Shown here one piece after another: positions 24,310 to 34,800 of a DNA stretch of 36,139 bases. How positions within the stretch are numbered: the first letter of the stretch is position 1; every line of letters starts with the position of its first letter. Below the pieces are notes generated by a model. The model was not told the DNA's origin and made no database searches. It worked only from the letters and a program-made list of their open reading frames with translations. The position numbers and the translations under genes were made by a program. Origin of the DNA: Deltaproteobacteria bacterium (GTDB taxonomy: Bacteria; Desulfobacterota; DSM-4660; Desulfatiglandales; HGW-15); contig JAFGFM010000142.1 of NCBI GenBank assembly GCA_016931115.1, positions 1 to 36,139 of the forward strand, read 5' to 3'.

Positions 24310-24333
24310 ATTAGTTTTTGGGGAAAATAGAGA

Positions 24334-24852
24334 TTGACAGATATTTCTACTATAAGGGATCGGGTATTTGAGCTTATTGAGCCGCTGCTTTATGACATGG
24401 GGTATGAACTGGTTGAGGTGGAATACCTGTCAATTTACGGGCGCTGGGTTTTAAGGCTGTACATAGACAAGGAAAATGGTGTCACCATAGATGACTGCGC
24501 TGATGTAAGCAGAGAGCTTGGTGACATAATTGATATAAAAGAGATCATTGATCATGAATATGTACTGGAGGTTTCATCCCCCGGTCTTAATCGCCCATTA
24601 AGAAGAGAGAAGGATTTTGTGAAGGCTACAGGCAGTAAGATTAAACTTAAAATGAAACAGGCTGTCAACGGGCAAAAGAGTTTTACAGGCATATTGAAAA
24701 AGTGCGCTGACCGGACAGTTTTTCTTGAATCATCTGGAAATATAATAGAATTGCCTTTTAACGATATTGAGAAATCAAACATAGTATATGATTTTGATAA
24801 TATTAAAGAAGGTACAGTTAACAGCACAAATAATGGAGTGAATCTAAAATGA
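24334..24852 (+). CDS. rimP: Ribosome maturation factor RimP
   Basis: 172 residues. RimP helps mature the 30S subunit. The N-terminal domain (LIEPLLYDMGYELVEVEY, RLYIDKENGVTIDDCADVSR) and the ending of the first domain (DHEYVLEVSSPGLNRPL) are textbook family motifs, followed by an SH3-like C-terminal part. The start is a TTG at 24334, fitted by the family's N-terminus and a GGGGAAA upstream; no ATG is available in the right place. The end overlaps nusA by 4 bp. Confidence 0.9.
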   Translation: MTDISTIRDRVFELIEPLLYDMGYELVEVEYLSIYGRWVLRLYIDKENGVTIDDCADVSRELGDIIDIKEIIDHEYVLEVSSPGLNRPLRREKDFVKATGSKIKLKMKQAVNGQKSFTGILKKCADRTVFLESSGNIIELPFNDIEKSNIVYDFDNIKEGTVNSTNNGVNLK

Positions 24853-26150
24853 CTTCAGATTTATTGAAAGTATTGGAGCAGGTAGGCCGTGAAAAGGGTG
24901 TTGAGAGAGAGACTTTAATTGAGACCCTTGAAGAGGCAGTAAAGGCTGCTGCAAGAAAAAAGCTTGGGCAGAACTATGATCTTGAAATAAAGTTCAATGA
25001 AGAGATGGGTGAAATCGAGGTGTTTGAATTCAAGGAGGTCGTTGAAAAGGTAGAAAATGAAAGCCTTGAGATATCACTTGAGGATGCCCATGAGGTTGAC
25101 CCGGATGCTGTTATAGGTGACAGCCTTGGAATAAGGATGGAAACAGATGAACTCGGCAGGGTTGCTGCACAATCGGCAAAACAGGTGATAATGCAAAGGC
25201 TCCGCGAGGCTGAAAGAAATGGTGTCTTTGATGATTTCAAGGACAGGCGCGGTGAGATCATAAACGGTATTGTCCAGCGTTTTGACAAAGGCGCTATTAT
25301 AGTAAATCTTGGCAAGGCAGAGGCAGAGCTTCCCACCAAGGAGCAGATACCCAAAGAGACCTACAAACAGGGTGACAGGGTAAGGGCTTACATACTTGAG
25401 GTCAGGCAGTTCAGCAGAGGGCCTCAGATAATACTTTCCAGAACACATCCCAACTTTTTATCCATGCTATTCGAGAATGAGGTGCCTGAAATTTCAGAAG
25501 GTATTGTAAGCATTATGCAGGTTGCACGTGAACCGGGCAGCAGGGCCAAGATTGCAGTAATGTCAAAGGATAGCGATGTTGATCCGGTAGGGGCATGTGT
25601 TGGTATGAAGGGTTCCCGGGTTCAGGCTGTTGTGCAGGAATTGAGGGGGGAAAAGATAGATATTGTTACATGGGATAATGACCCTGCAAAATTTATATGC
25701 AATGCCCTTGCACCTGCTGAAATTACCAGGGTAATCGTGGATGAAATCAATCACTCTATGGTTGTTGTTGTGCCTGACGATCAGCTTTCTCTTGCAATAG
25801 GCAGGAGGGGTCAGAATGTAAGGCTGGCATCCAAGATATCAGGCTGGAATCTTGATGTGACCAGCGAGACTGACTACAATAAAAATCTCAAAGACTCATA
25901 TACTTCACTCTTAAGCCTTGAGGGCGTGGGTGAGGCTATAGCAACTGAACTTTATCAGGAAGGATACCGGTCAATAGCGGATGTCGCATCAGCCAATTTG
26001 GCTGAACTGGCAAATGTAGAGGGACTGAATGAAAAGGATGCGGCCCAGTTGATTGCTACTGCAAAAGAATATCTTCAGGATTCTGGCGCGAATGTAACAG
26101 GGGCAAAGGCGGACAGCGATAAAAAAGATTCAGATAACGCTGATGAGTAG
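24849..26150 (+). CDS. nusA: Transcription elongation/antitermination factor NusA
   Basis: 433 residues. Domain order: N-terminal RNA-polymerase-binding domain (~1-125), S1 domain (~135-200, GIVQRFDKGAIIVNLGKAE), KH1 and KH2 (~205-345, GACVGMKGSRVQAVV and LAIGRRGQNVRLASK), then a single helix-hairpin-helix region (~365-415, SLEGVGEAIATELYQEGY) in place of the two acidic repeats of E. coli NusA. A charged tail ends the protein. NusA also binds the leader RNAs of its own operon in some bacteria, and the hairpin before rimP may be a target. The 3' end overlaps the next gene by 8 bp. Confidence 0.93.
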   Translation: MTSDLLKVLEQVGREKGVERETLIETLEEAVKAAARKKLGQNYDLEIKFNEEMGEIEVFEFKEVVEKVENESLEISLEDAHEVDPDAVIGDSLGIRMETDELGRVAAQSAKQVIMQRLREAERNGVFDDFKDRRGEIINGIVQRFDKGAIIVNLGKAEAELPTKEQIPKETYKQGDRVRAYILEVRQFSRGPQIILSRTHPNFLSMLFENEVPEISEGIVSIMQVAREPGSRAKIAVMSKDSDVDPVGACVGMKGSRVQAVVQELRGEKIDIVTWDNDPAKFICNALAPAEITRVIVDEINHSMVVVVPDDQLSLAIGRRGQNVRLASKISGWNLDVTSETDYNKNLKDSYTSLLSLEGVGEAIATELYQEGYRSIADVASANLAELANVEGLNEKDAAQLIATAKEYLQDSGANVTGAKADSDKKDSDNADE

Positions 26151-26388
26151 ATTTACAGGGCATGTCCCGATAAGGACATGTGTATCATGCAGATCAAAAA
26201 TGGCGAAAATGGAGCTGATCCGGCTGGTTGTCAATGGGGATAACAGGATAGTTGTTGATAAGCTCAAAAAGGTTAATGGCAGGGGAATATACATCTGCAA
26301 TGATTCAACATGCATGGAGAGATTTCTTAAGAACAGGGATTATGGCAGGTTTTTCAGGACAGATAAAGATATTAAACCTGGATTTTAA
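26143..26388 (+). CDS. ylxR: YlxR/RnpM-family RNA-binding protein
   Basis: 81 residues. It has the two marks of the family: PIRTCVSCRSK near the start and NGRGIYICND in the middle. RnpM/YlxR proteins modulate RNase P in firmicutes and occur between nusA and infB in most bacteria, as here. It starts inside the end of nusA. The cysteines (C13, C16, C52, C57 by count) may bind metal, as suggested for some members. Confidence 0.87.
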   Translation: MSRFTGHVPIRTCVSCRSKMAKMELIRLVVNGDNRIVVDKLKKVNGRGIYICNDSTCMERFLKNRDYGRFFRTDKDIKPGF

Positions 26389-26538
26389 GCCATGAAAAGG
26401 CAGGATGATTTTTTTTACACTTTTAAGGTACAGGTAATCAGGTTTCAGGTGGGAAAAGCCTTTAAGCATTAATTATTTTATAAGCATCTGTTTTATTCCT
26501 AAGGAATGGAAAACAAGAAGGGTTTTGCGGGGGATTAA

Positions 26539-29358
26539 ATGTCTAAAGTAAGGGTCTATGAACTGGCCAATGAACTAAAAATTGACAACAAGGAACTGGT
26601 TGACAGATTGAAAGCCGGTGGCATGTCTGTAAAAAATCACATGAGCACCCTTGATGACAATGATATTAGAAGGGCAAAAGAAATAATTAAGGCCGGAAGT
26701 GTGTCCGAAGTCATTGAAGAAAAACGGCTCCAGAGAAATGTAATACGCAGGAGGAAGGTCGTTCAGGTTGAAGAAGCTGAGACAATAGAAGAAACCATGA
26801 AGGCAGAGCCTTTGCCTGAAATGGAGCCTGAAATTGCTGCCCCGGCTAAAGAACCATCTGCCAGGATTATTAAAAAGGCATCCACCCCCGAAACTGGAAA
26901 AAAAGTCAAAGAGGTTGCCACCCATGTTTCCCAGGATATGGCAGCCATTGAAGATCATATGGAATCCGGGGCCGGGGTTAAGGAGGTAGCTGAAGAGGAA
27001 AAGACAATCGAAGTTGAAGCGCAGCTTGAAATTGATGATACAACCGGGGAGGCCGAAACCGGGGCACCTGATATAGAAGAGGCTGAGACAGAGCAGGATG
27101 AAGCGCTGGACAGTGAGAGAGCTGAAGAAAAGGGCCAGGAAAGGGTATCAGGCAAAAAGCAAAAAAAGAGGCTTAAAGACAGACCCGCCAGGATTATCAG
27201 ACTGCCGGAACCGGTTGTTGTAAGCCCTAAACAGGACACATCAAGGGACAAGGTTAAACAGACGATCGTTAAGGAATCAAATGAGTACAAACGGAAGGAA
27301 ATAGTAAGAGAATCAGGTGAGTACAAACGAAAAGAAATTATTCCAGTCGCTGCTCCCGGTATGGAATTGTTTGACGATGAGTCTGATGGTAAGAAATCTA
27401 AAAAAAGGAAAGACAGAAAAAAGGGTGAAAAACCTAAAAAGGAAGTGGAGTCAGATGTCCGCTTAAAGCACAGGAAGCTTGAGGTATTTGAACGTGCTGA
27501 TCTATATGAAGACAGAGGCCCAAGATTAAAGGACAGAAAAGCAACAAAGAAGTCAAAGGACGGTGTTAAAAGACTTAAACAAACCGAAATTACTACGCCG
27601 AAGGCAAGCAAGAGAAGGCTCAAGGTACCTGAAAATGTAACTGTTTCTGATCTTGCCAAGGCAATGGGTGTAAAGGGCGCAGATCTAATAAAATTGCTAA
27701 TAAAGATGGGTGTTATGGGAAACATCAATATGCAGATCGATTTCGAGACCGCATGCCTTGCAGCCGATGAATTCGGGTATGAGCTTGAACTCGATCAGTT
27801 TGAAATGGAGGTTAAACTGGATGAGCTTACAGATAAACCTGAGGATCTAAAACCCAGGCCGCCTGTTGTGACCATAATGGGGCATGTTGATCATGGCAAG
27901 ACCTCACTTCTGGATTACATACGCAGTTCCAATATAATTGCCGGTGAATCAGGTGGTATCACTCAGCATATAGGCGCCTATTATGTTGAAAGAGAGAGCG
28001 GTGATATTGCTTTTCTGGATACCCCAGGGCATGAGGCCTTTACAGCAATGAGGGCAAGGGGCGCAAAGGTAACAGATATAATTATACTTGTTGTGGCTGC
28101 TGATGATGGCGTAATGCCGCAGACAAGGGAGGCAATCAATCATGCAAGGGCCGCAAAGATACCAATAATTGTGGCCATCAACAAGATGGATAAACCAGAG
28201 GCAAATCCTGACAAGGTTATAAGGGAGCTGGCAGAGCTTGAACTTACACCAGAAGAATGGGGCGGTGATACCATATTCGGTAAGATATCCGCTAAAACAG
28301 GACAGGGCGTTGATGAGCTGATGGAGCTTATACTCTTGCAGGCAGAGATACTTGAATTAAAAGCAAATCCAAACAAGCATGCAAAGGGAACGATCATTGA
28401 GGCTCAGCTTGATAAGAGCAAAGGCTCTGTTGCAACGGTACTTATTAAGGAAGGAACACTCAGGCAGGGCGACCATTTTATATGCGGTGAGAACTACGGA
28501 CGTATCAGGGCCATGCTCAATAACCGCGGTAAAAAGCTTAAGGAGGCCACACCCTCTGTGCCTGTAGAAATATACGGCATTTCAGGTGTGCCAAAGGCCG
28601 GAGACGAATTTTATGTTGTCCCTGATGAAAAAACCGCTAGACAGATTGTTGAACACCGCCAGGCCAAGATAAAAGAGAAGGAGAGGGGAAAGAGTGACAT
28701 TGTAAGCCTTGATGACCTCTATGAAAAGATACGTGAAGGGGCTATCAAAGAGCTCAATATTATCATCAAGGCGGATGTACAGGGTTCACTTGAGGCGCTG
28801 ACTGAGTCTCTAAATAAACTGGCCACAGAAGCTGTAAAAATCAGGGTTATACATTCATCAACAGGGGCCATCACTGAATCTGATGTCATGCTTGCTACAG
28901 CATCAGGGGCCATAATCATTGGCTTCAGGGTAAGGACCAACGCCAGGGTGGTTCAGATAGCTGAAAGAGAAAGTATAGATATCAGGTACTATGATGTAAT
29001 CTATGATCTTATTGAAGATATCAAGAAGGCAATGGCAGGTCTGCTTGAGCCAATATACAAGGAACATGTTATAGGTCATGTTGAGATCAAACAGATATTT
29101 ACTGTGCCAAAGATAGGCAAGATTGCCGGTTGTTTTGTATCAGACGGAGTGGTTGAACGAAACTCAATGGTCCGTCTCCTGAGAGATAATGTTGTTATTT
29201 TCAGCGGTAAATTAGCATCCCTCAGGCGGTTACAGAATGATGCCAGGGAGGTTCAGGCAGGCTATGAATGCGGTGTGGGGCTTGAATCATTTCAGGATAT
29301 AAAGCCGGGTGACATCATTGAGGCATACAGGGTAGAGGAGATTAAGGCGGAGCTGTAA
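26539..29358 (+). CDS. infB: Translation initiation factor IF-2
   Basis: 939 residues. An IF2N domain (1-50) is followed by a long charged linker (50-370) with a 12-residue duplication, a second IF2N-like domain (~370-430), and the GTPase: [37 protein letters not shown] and SAKTGQGV. The C-terminal domains bind initiator tRNA. The ribosome site is a GGGGG run 5 bp before the start. A 150 bp gap separates it from ylxR; it holds only A/T-rich sequence and could contain a second promoter. Confidence 0.95.
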   Translation: MSKVRVYELANELKIDNKELVDRLKAGGMSVKNHMSTLDDNDIRRAKEIIKAGSVSEVIEEKRLQRNVIRRRKVVQVEEAETIEETMKAEPLPEMEPEIAAPAKEPSARIIKKASTPETGKKVKEVATHVSQDMAAIEDHMESGAGVKEVAEEEKTIEVEAQLEIDDTTGEAETGAPDIEEAETEQDEALDSERAEEKGQERVSGKKQKKRLKDRPARIIRLPEPVVVSPKQDTSRDKVKQTIVKESNEYKRKEIVRESGEYKRKEIIPVAAPGMELFDDESDGKKSKKRKDRKKGEKPKKEVESDVRLKHRKLEVFERADLYEDRGPRLKDRKATKKSKDGVKRLKQTEITTPKASKRRLKVPENVTVSDLAKAMGVKGADLIKLLIKMGVMGNINMQIDFETACLAADEFGYELELDQFEMEVKLDELTDKPEDLKPRPPVVTIMGHVDHGKTSLLDYIRSSNIIAGESGGITQHIGAYYVERESGDIAFLDTPGHEAFTAMRARGAKVTDIIILVVAADDGVMPQTREAINHARAAKIPIIVAINKMDKPEANPDKVIRELAELELTPEEWGGDTIFGKISAKTGQGVDELMELILLQAEILELKANPNKHAKGTIIEAQLDKSKGSVATVLIKEGTLRQGDHFICGENYGRIRAMLNNRGKKLKEATPSVPVEIYGISGVPKAGDEFYVVPDEKTARQIVEHRQAKIKEKERGKSDIVSLDDLYEKIREGAIKELNIIIKADVQGSLEALTESLNKLATEAVKIRVIHSSTGAITESDVMLATASGAIIIGFRVRTNARVVQIAERESIDIRYYDVIYDLIEDIKKAMAGLLEPIYKEHVIGHVEIKQIFTVPKIGKIAGCFVSDGVVERNSMVRLLRDNVVIFSGKLASLRRLQNDAREVQAGYECGVGLESFQDIKPGDIIEAYRVEEIKAEL

Positions 29359-29363
29359 ATAGG

Positions 29364-29651
29364 GTGGTTATAGGAGCAATGTCCATAGAGCTTTTTATCC
29401 ATGAAAATAATTCGCTTAAAGGTAAGAGAAGGATCGTTAAAAGCATTATTGGAAAGGTAAAAAGCAGGTTCAATTTGGCCATAGCCGAGGTCGAATACAA
29501 TGATAAGTGGCAGAGGATAGGTCTGGGCATAAGCGCAGTAGGTAATGACAGGGGACATATAGATTCTGTACTTGCAACTGTACTAACCTTTATAGAATCC
29601 CTATACCTTGCTGAGATAATCGATTCCAGGATCGAGATAATTAATGTTTAA
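29364..29651 (+). CDS. ylxP: DUF503 (YlxP-like) protein
   Basis: 95 residues. The family begins 'MVVG..KIELFIPES.SLKEKR' and here the frame gives MVIGAMSIELFIHENNSLKG from a GTG at 29364; I prefer it to the ATG 15 bp later, whose AGGAG is only 2 bp away. WQRIGLGISAVGNDRGHIDS is the conserved centre. DUF503 proteins lie between infB and rbfA in many bacteria and are thought to help ribosome assembly, without a proven role. Confidence 0.84.
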   Translation: MVIGAMSIELFIHENNSLKGKRRIVKSIIGKVKSRFNLAIAEVEYNDKWQRIGLGISAVGNDRGHIDSVLATVLTFIESLYLAEIIDSRIEIINV

Positions 29652-29697
29652 ATAACCTGTTTTGATGTGCTGGTTATAAAAGGGTTTAATACGAAAA

Positions 29698-30054
29698 ATG
29701 GCGTCAGGAAAGAGAGCGACAAGGGTAGGTGAACAGATCCTGAGATTTGTAGCCGAACTTCTTATGACCAGGGTAAGAGACCCGCGATTAAAGGGAGTAA
29801 CCCTTACCGGTATTAACCTGAGCAATGACCTGAAAAATGCCAGGATATTTTACAGTGTTCTGGGTTCCAAAGAGGAGGCAAAGCAGGCGTTAACCGGACT
29901 TGACAGTGCAAAGGGTTTTATCAAGAGGGAGTTGGGTTCAGGACTTAAACTCAGAAATGTGCCTGACATTATATTCGATCATGACCTGACACTTGAAACC
30001 GGTAACCGTATTGAACAGCTTTTTAAGAAGATTCAGGATGATGATAAAGAATAA
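29698..30054 (+). CDS. rbfA: Ribosome-binding factor A
   Basis: 118 residues with a KH-like fold. Motifs: RATRVGEQILRFVAELLMTR, VRDPRLKGVTLTGINLSNDL, and the C-terminal VPDIIFDHDLTLETGNRIEQ. RbfA assists late 30S maturation and cold adaptation. The gene for the DHH phosphoesterase NrnA, which often follows rbfA, is absent; truB comes next after 11 bp. Confidence 0.92.
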   Translation: MASGKRATRVGEQILRFVAELLMTRVRDPRLKGVTLTGINLSNDLKNARIFYSVLGSKEEAKQALTGLDSAKGFIKRELGSGLKLRNVPDIIFDHDLTLETGNRIEQLFKKIQDDDKE

Positions 30055-30065
30055 GAAGAGAGCGT

Positions 30066-31001
30066 TTGTCTGAAAAAATATATGAAATTCCTCCGGATGG
30101 TATACTGCTGATCGATAAGGAAAAAGGGAGGAGCTCCTTTGATTCGGTCAGGATGGTTAGACGGATACTAAAGTGCAAAAAGACGGGTCATGCCGGCACG
30201 CTTGACCCTTTTGCCACAGGGCTTTTGATACTGCTCCTGGGACAGGGAACAAAATTATCTCCCTATATTATGGGGGGAAGAAAAAAATACAGGGCAGAGA
30301 TCAGGCTTGGTATTGAAACTGATACGTATGATTCTACCGGGCTGGTAACAAAAGAGATGCCTCTCCCTGAGCTGGGAGCAGAGAGTATACATAAAGAGAT
30401 TGCTGGTTTTACAGGGGTTATTGAACAGGTTCCCCCCGCTTTTTCAGCATTAAAGGTCAATGGTGAGAGGGCATATAAACTTGCCCGCAGGGGCATAAAT
30501 GTAGAGCTGAAAAAGAGAGAGGTTACTGTTTATTCCATAGATGTAATGGATATAAAACTGCCCCTGATCACAGTTGATGTAATATGCTCCGCAGGGACAT
30601 ACATAAGGAGCCTTGCACTGGACATAGGTAAAAGGCTTGGTACTGTTGCCCATTTGCAGGATTTAAGGAGAATATCGAGCGGGCAGTTTAATGTTGATGA
30701 TGCCATTGTATTAAAGAACCCGGATTCGATTGATAAAAAGGGGCTGTTAGAAAGGGTAATACCCCTGGAAAGGGCTCTCCCGGAGATGATAACAGTAAGT
30801 ATTGATAATCATCTGGCAAAGAGGATCAGAAACGGTTACAGGCCCCTGTGGAATGAACTTGATTTGAATAATAAATTATCCAGTGTTGAGCAGGGTAATA
30901 TAAAACTGATGGCAGGTTCTGACTTTGTGGCTATGCTTGAGATAGAGACCGCCATGATCAACAGTGATAGATGGCTTAAGAAGATAAAGGTGTTTAATTA
31001 A
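30066..31001 (+). CDS. truB: tRNA pseudouridine-55 synthase
   Basis: 311 residues. TruB makes pseudouridine 55 in the T loop of tRNAs. The catalytic aspartate is in GHAGTLDPFATGLL, and KKYRAEIRLGIETDTYDSTG and CSAGTYIRSLALDIG are also family motifs. A PUA-like tail closes the protein. The start is a TTG at 30066 with AAGAGAG upstream; the reading from there matches the usual start 'GILLIDKEKG' about ten residues later. Confidence 0.92.
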   Translation: MSEKIYEIPPDGILLIDKEKGRSSFDSVRMVRRILKCKKTGHAGTLDPFATGLLILLLGQGTKLSPYIMGGRKKYRAEIRLGIETDTYDSTGLVTKEMPLPELGAESIHKEIAGFTGVIEQVPPAFSALKVNGERAYKLARRGINVELKKREVTVYSIDVMDIKLPLITVDVICSAGTYIRSLALDIGKRLGTVAHLQDLRRISSGQFNVDDAIVLKNPDSIDKKGLLERVIPLERALPEMITVSIDNHLAKRIRNGYRPLWNELDLNNKLSSVEQGNIKLMAGSDFVAMLEIETAMINSDRWLKKIKVFN

Positions 31002-31014
31002 AAACAGAAATAGA

Positions 31015-31047
31015 GGCTAAAAGATTTTTATTAAAATATTGTTAGCC
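31015..31047 (+). promoter_or_regulatory. Hairpin in the rpsO leader
   Basis: GGCTAA (31015-31020) and TTAGCC (31042-31047) pair, with ATTTT/AAAAT inside. It lies ~50 bp before the S15 start and may be part of an autoregulatory leader or a weak terminator after truB. The A/T-rich inner sequence also contains promoter-like elements. Confidence 0.35.
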
Positions 31048-31098
31048 AGAGGTAATTAATTAATTTTATGGTTTCCAATTTTTAAGGAGGTATGGAAA

Positions 31099-31368
31099 GT
31101 GGTACTAACTACAGAAACAAAAAAAGAGATAATCGAAAAATTCAAACTGCATGGAAAGGATACTGGTTCACCGGAGGTGCAAATTGCCCTTTTGAGCAAC
31201 AGAATCAGTTATCTGACAGATCATTTCAAGACCCATAAAAAGGATCATCACTCAAGAAGGGGTCTGTTGAAACTGGTAGGGCAGAGAAGAAAACTGCTTA
31301 ATTATTTAAAAAAGTCTGAACTGGCAAGGTATCAGCAGATAATAAGTGAGCTTGGAATAAGAAAGTAG
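31099..31368 (+). CDS. rpsO: 30S ribosomal protein S15
   Basis: 89 residues, full length. Typical sequence: [20 protein letters not shown], then [21 protein letters not shown]15 binds the central domain of 16S rRNA early in 30S assembly and often represses its own mRNA. The start is a GTG at 31099, decided by a perfect AAGGAGG ribosome site 8 bp before; the ATG at 31092 is in another frame. Confidence 0.95.
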   Translation: MVLTTETKKEIIEKFKLHGKDTGSPEVQIALLSNRISYLTDHFKTHKKDHHSRRGLLKLVGQRRKLLNYLKKSELARYQQIISELGIRK

Positions 31369-31409
31369 TAAAAGGGCGTGTGATTTTGCATAGCCCTGTT
31401 AAATGATTA

Positions 31410-31428
31410 GACCATTATACTTATGGTC
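31410..31428 (+). other. Hairpin between rpsO and pnp
   Basis: GACCAT and ATGGTC pair around TATACTT, just before the pnp start. In enterobacteria an RNase III site at this place controls pnp mRNA; whether this small stem does the same is unknown. A second possible stem, AGGGC/GCCCT, lies at about 31373-31397. Confidence 0.35.
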
Positions 31429-31445
31429 ATGAAAGGTAAAAAAAT

Positions 31446-33536
31446 ATGATAAAAATGTCGACAATTGAGATAAATGGTAAGAGCTTGTCGATTGAGACCG
31501 GTCGTATTGCCAAGCAGGCAAGCGGTTCCGTTGTTGTCACCTTTGGTGAAACAGTGGTGCTGGTGACAGCGGTATCAACCGATGATGTCAGGGAAGGAAT
31601 AGACTTTCTGCCCCTTTCATGTGAATACCAGGAAATGTCATACGCCGGAGGAAAGTTCCCCGGTAATTATTTTAGAAGGGATATGGGCAGGCCAGGTGAA
31701 AATGAGACACTGACAGCAAGGCTTATAGATCGGCCTTTAAGGCCCCTTTTCCCAAAGAACTATCACAATGAGATACAGATAATTGCCAATGTGCTTTCAA
31801 CAGACAGGCAGAATGATGCGGATATGCTGGCCATCCTGGGCGCCTCTGCTGCCCTTGAGGTATCGGATATCCCATTTGAAGGCCCTGTTGCCGCAGTTCG
31901 TGTGGGCAGGATTAATGGTGAATTTGTCATCAACCCGACCTTTGCGGAGCTGGAAGAGAGTGATATCAACCTTATCGTTGCTGGCAACAGGACAGCTGTT
32001 GTAATGGTAGAGGGCGGTGGTCAGTTTGTATCAGAGGCTGATATGATTGATGCCATATTTTACGGTCATCGTTCTATTCAGCCGATGCTGGATATGCAGA
32101 TTGAGCTGAAACAGGCGGCAGGAAAGCCCAAAAGGACAGTACCAGCAGGCACAGAAAATGGTGAGCTCTGCCAGAAAATAGAGGCAATTGCAGCACCGCT
32201 TCTGAACAATACCATACGCATTGCTGATAAAAAGCAGAGGAACCAGAGCAGTAAAGATGCCCTTAAGACCCTCCTTGATACACTCGGCGAGGAATATGCT
32301 TCAAGAAAGTCAGAGATTGACGCCCTTTTCCATGACCTCGAAAGGAAATTGGTCCGTAAGATGATGCTCGATGAGCATAAAAGGATAGACGGGCGCGCGT
32401 TTAATGAGGTCAGACCTATTGAATGTCTTGTTGGGGTATTACCAAGGGTGCATGGCTCTGCCCTCTTTACAAGAGGCGAGACGCAGGCAATGGTGCTTAC
32501 CACAATAGGCACTGAAAGGGATGAACAGCGCATAGACTCTATCTATGGCGAGGTGCACAGAAACTTTATACTGCATTACAACTTTCCCCCCTATTCTGTT
32601 GGAGAGGTCAAAAGGCTTGGTTCTCCCGGCAGGAGGGAAATAGGTCATGGCGCACTGGCAAGACGCGCCCTTGTGCCTGTTATCCCCCCAAAGGAAGAGT
32701 TCAGTTATGCAATCAGGGTTGTTTCTGAGATACTTGAATCAAACGGCTCTTCATCAATGGCAAGCGTATGCGGAGGCTCTCTTTCTCTGATGGATGCAGG
32801 CGTGCCAATCAAAGATGCTGTGGCCGGCGTTGCAATGGGTCTTGTTTCTGATGGCACTAAAACTGTAGTACTTACAGACATCATAGGTGATGAAGATCAT
32901 TACGGTGATATGGATTTCAAGGTTACAGGGACTAAGGATGGCATTACCGCTCTTCAGATGGATATCAAGATAGACGGTGTTACAAGAGAGATCATGGAGC
33001 AGGCGCTTAGCCAGGCAAAAGAGGGCAGGCTTCATATCTTAGGCAAGATGAATGAGTCTATCTCAAGGTCAAGAAGCAAGCTCTCTGAATATGCCCCTGT
33101 AATAGCCAAGTTAAAGATCAAACCTGACAAGATAAAGATACTCATCGGCCCGAGCGGGAAGATGATAAAGGAGATCAGCGCCAAGACTGAATCCTCCATC
33201 AATGTTGATGATGATGGTAATGTAGTGGTTGCATCCCCTGATGAAGAGCTGTCAAATGCCGCCATTGAATTGATCAATGCAATCGTGCAGGAGGCAGAGG
33301 TAGGAAAACTTTACAATGGCAAGGTCAGAAAGATCATGGATTTTGGCGCCTTTGTGGAGATACTTCCCGGAACTGACGGCCTGATCCATATCTCACAGCT
33401 TGACAAGGAGAGGGTCAATAAGGTTACAGATATCCTTCAGGAGGGTGATGATGTACTTGTCAAGGTAATAGAAATTGACAAGAAGTCAGGCAAGATTGCC
33501 CTGTCGCGTAAAGCTGCGCTTGGTGAAAGTCTTTAG
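31446..33536 (+). CDS. pnp: Polyribonucleotide nucleotidyltransferase (PNPase)
   Basis: 696 residues. Two RNase PH domains (~10-230 and ~310-540) flank an all-helical linker; then KH (KIKILIGPSGKMIKEI) and S1 (GKVRKIMDFGAFVEILPGTD). Active-site and phosphate-binding motifs such as NGSSSMASVCGGSLSLMDAG and DEDHYGDMDFKVTGT are intact. PNPase degrades RNA from the 3' end by phosphorolysis and is a degradosome member in many bacteria. A second ATG 9 bp downstream (MSTIEINGK) is an equally possible start. Confidence 0.95.
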   Translation: MIKMSTIEINGKSLSIETGRIAKQASGSVVVTFGETVVLVTAVSTDDVREGIDFLPLSCEYQEMSYAGGKFPGNYFRRDMGRPGENETLTARLIDRPLRPLFPKNYHNEIQIIANVLSTDRQNDADMLAILGASAALEVSDIPFEGPVAAVRVGRINGEFVINPTFAELEESDINLIVAGNRTAVVMVEGGGQFVSEADMIDAIFYGHRSIQPMLDMQIELKQAAGKPKRTVPAGTENGELCQKIEAIAAPLLNNTIRIADKKQRNQSSKDALKTLLDTLGEEYASRKSEIDALFHDLERKLVRKMMLDEHKRIDGRAFNEVRPIECLVGVLPRVHGSALFTRGETQAMVLTTIGTERDEQRIDSIYGEVHRNFILHYNFPPYSVGEVKRLGSPGRREIGHGALARRALVPVIPPKEEFSYAIRVVSEILESNGSSSMASVCGGSLSLMDAGVPIKDAVAGVAMGLVSDGTKTVVLTDIIGDEDHYGDMDFKVTGTKDGITALQMDIKIDGVTREIMEQALSQAKEGRLHILGKMNESISRSRSKLSEYAPVIAKLKIKPDKIKILIGPSGKMIKEISAKTESSINVDDDGNVVVASPDEELSNAAIELINAIVQEAEVGKLYNGKVRKIMDFGAFVEILPGTDGLIHISQLDKERVNKVTDILQEGDDVLVKVIEIDKKSGKIALSRKAALGESL

Positions 33537-33537
33537 C

Positions 33538-34800
33538 ATGTATGAAAAAACAGTTTTAAGTAATGGCATCAGGATAGTTACCGAAAAGATTGACCATTAT
33601 AAGTCCGTGTCCCTTGGTATCTGGGTCGGTACAGGTTCAAGGGATGAAAACAGTATTAACAACGGGGTCTCTCATTTTATAGAGCATATGCTTTTTAAAG
33701 GGACCCCGTCCCGCGATACACTCCTTATAGCCAGGGAGCTAGATGCCATTGGCGGCCTGGCAAATGCCTTTACAGGCAAGGAATACACCTGTTTTCATTC
33801 AAAGGTGCTTGATAAGGATTTTAACAAACTTGTCGAAATCCTCTCTGATATATTCCTCAATTCCAGTTTTGACCCCGCTGAAATAGAAAAGGAAAAACAG
33901 GTTGTTCTTCAGGAAATAAGCATGGTTGAAGACTCCCCTGAAGAGCAGGTGCATGAGTTGTTCAATGCACAGTTTTTCAGCAGCCACCCGCTTGGGTTGC
34001 CTGTTCTTGGCACACCTGAAACGGTTTCCTCCTTTACAAGGGATGGAATCCTTGAATATATGATGAGTTATTACAACCCTGACAGGATAATCATATCAGC
34101 AGCAGGAAACATTGATCATCAGGATGTTGTGAAGGCCTTTGAACAAAGGTTTAAAAGGCTGGAACCATTAAAGAGAGAGATCAGAAAATATTCCCATGCC
34201 CCTTCCTCAAGTATTATCTGCTCATATAAAGAGCTGGAACAGATAAATATAATTATGGGGGGCAAGGCCCCGACCCTTACAAGTAAAATGCGGTTTGCCG
34301 GCGCCATACTGAACACCATACTCGGTGGAAACATGAGTTCAAGGCTGTTTCAGGAGATCAGGGAGAAAAGGGGGCTGGCCTATTCTATATATTCCTTTAT
34401 TTCATCATATATTGATTCAGGTATCTTTGGCGTCTGTGTAGGGAGTGATCCTGATGAGGTTAATAATGTCATTGATGTAATTAATAAAGAGATAATGAAG
34501 ATCGAAGAGGGTGACCTGTCTGAGGCGGATATAGATGAGGCAAGAGAGCACATTATAGGCGGCATACTCCTTGGCTCTGAAAACACTGACTCAAGGATGA
34601 TGCGCATCGCCAAGAATGAATTTATATTCGGCAGATATATAGAATACGAGGAGGTTGTAGATTATCTCAAAAAGGTTACCCTTGATGATATAGTGGAATG
34701 CATGAAACAGTCATTTTTACCAGGGGGTGTAGCCATAACCACACTGGGCTCAGTAAACCGTGATGATCTTGACCTGAGCAGTAATATCTTTTTTTCATGA
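33538..34800 (+). CDS. M16-family zinc peptidase (processing-protease-like)
   Basis: 420 residues from the ATG at 33538, one base after the pnp stop; the frame is open further back but lies inside pnp. The inverted zinc motif HFIEH (46-50) with a downstream glutamate in [20 protein letters not shown] marks an active M16 subunit. [20 protein letters not shown] is the substrate-binding R/Y region. Family members next to pnp and dut (YmxG-like) are common in bacteria. A cytoplasmic role in peptide turnover is assumed; no signal peptide is present. Confidence 0.88.
   Translation: MYEKTVLSNGIRIVTEKIDHYKSVSLGIWVGTGSRDENSINNGVSHFIEHMLFKGTPSRDTLLIARELDAIGGLANAFTGKEYTCFHSKVLDKDFNKLVEILSDIFLNSSFDPAEIEKEKQVVLQEISMVEDSPEEQVHELFNAQFFSSHPLGLPVLGTPETVSSFTRDGILEYMMSYYNPDRIIISAAGNIDHQDVVKAFEQRFKRLEPLKREIRKYSHAPSSSIICSYKELEQINIIMGGKAPTLTSKMRFAGAILNTILGGNMSSRLFQEIREKRGLAYSIYSFISSYIDSGIFGVCVGSDPDEVNNVIDVINKEIMKIEEGDLSEADIDEAREHIIGGILLGSENTDSRMMRIAKNEFIFGRYIEYEEVVDYLKKVTLDDIVECMKQSFLPGGVAITTLGSVNRDDLDLSSNIFFS

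Noticed and set aside
26955-27728. A 257-codon minus-strand frame rich in Ser and Phe inside infB
   Set aside because: It mirrors the Lys/Glu-rich linker of IF2 and has no start context or family likeness.
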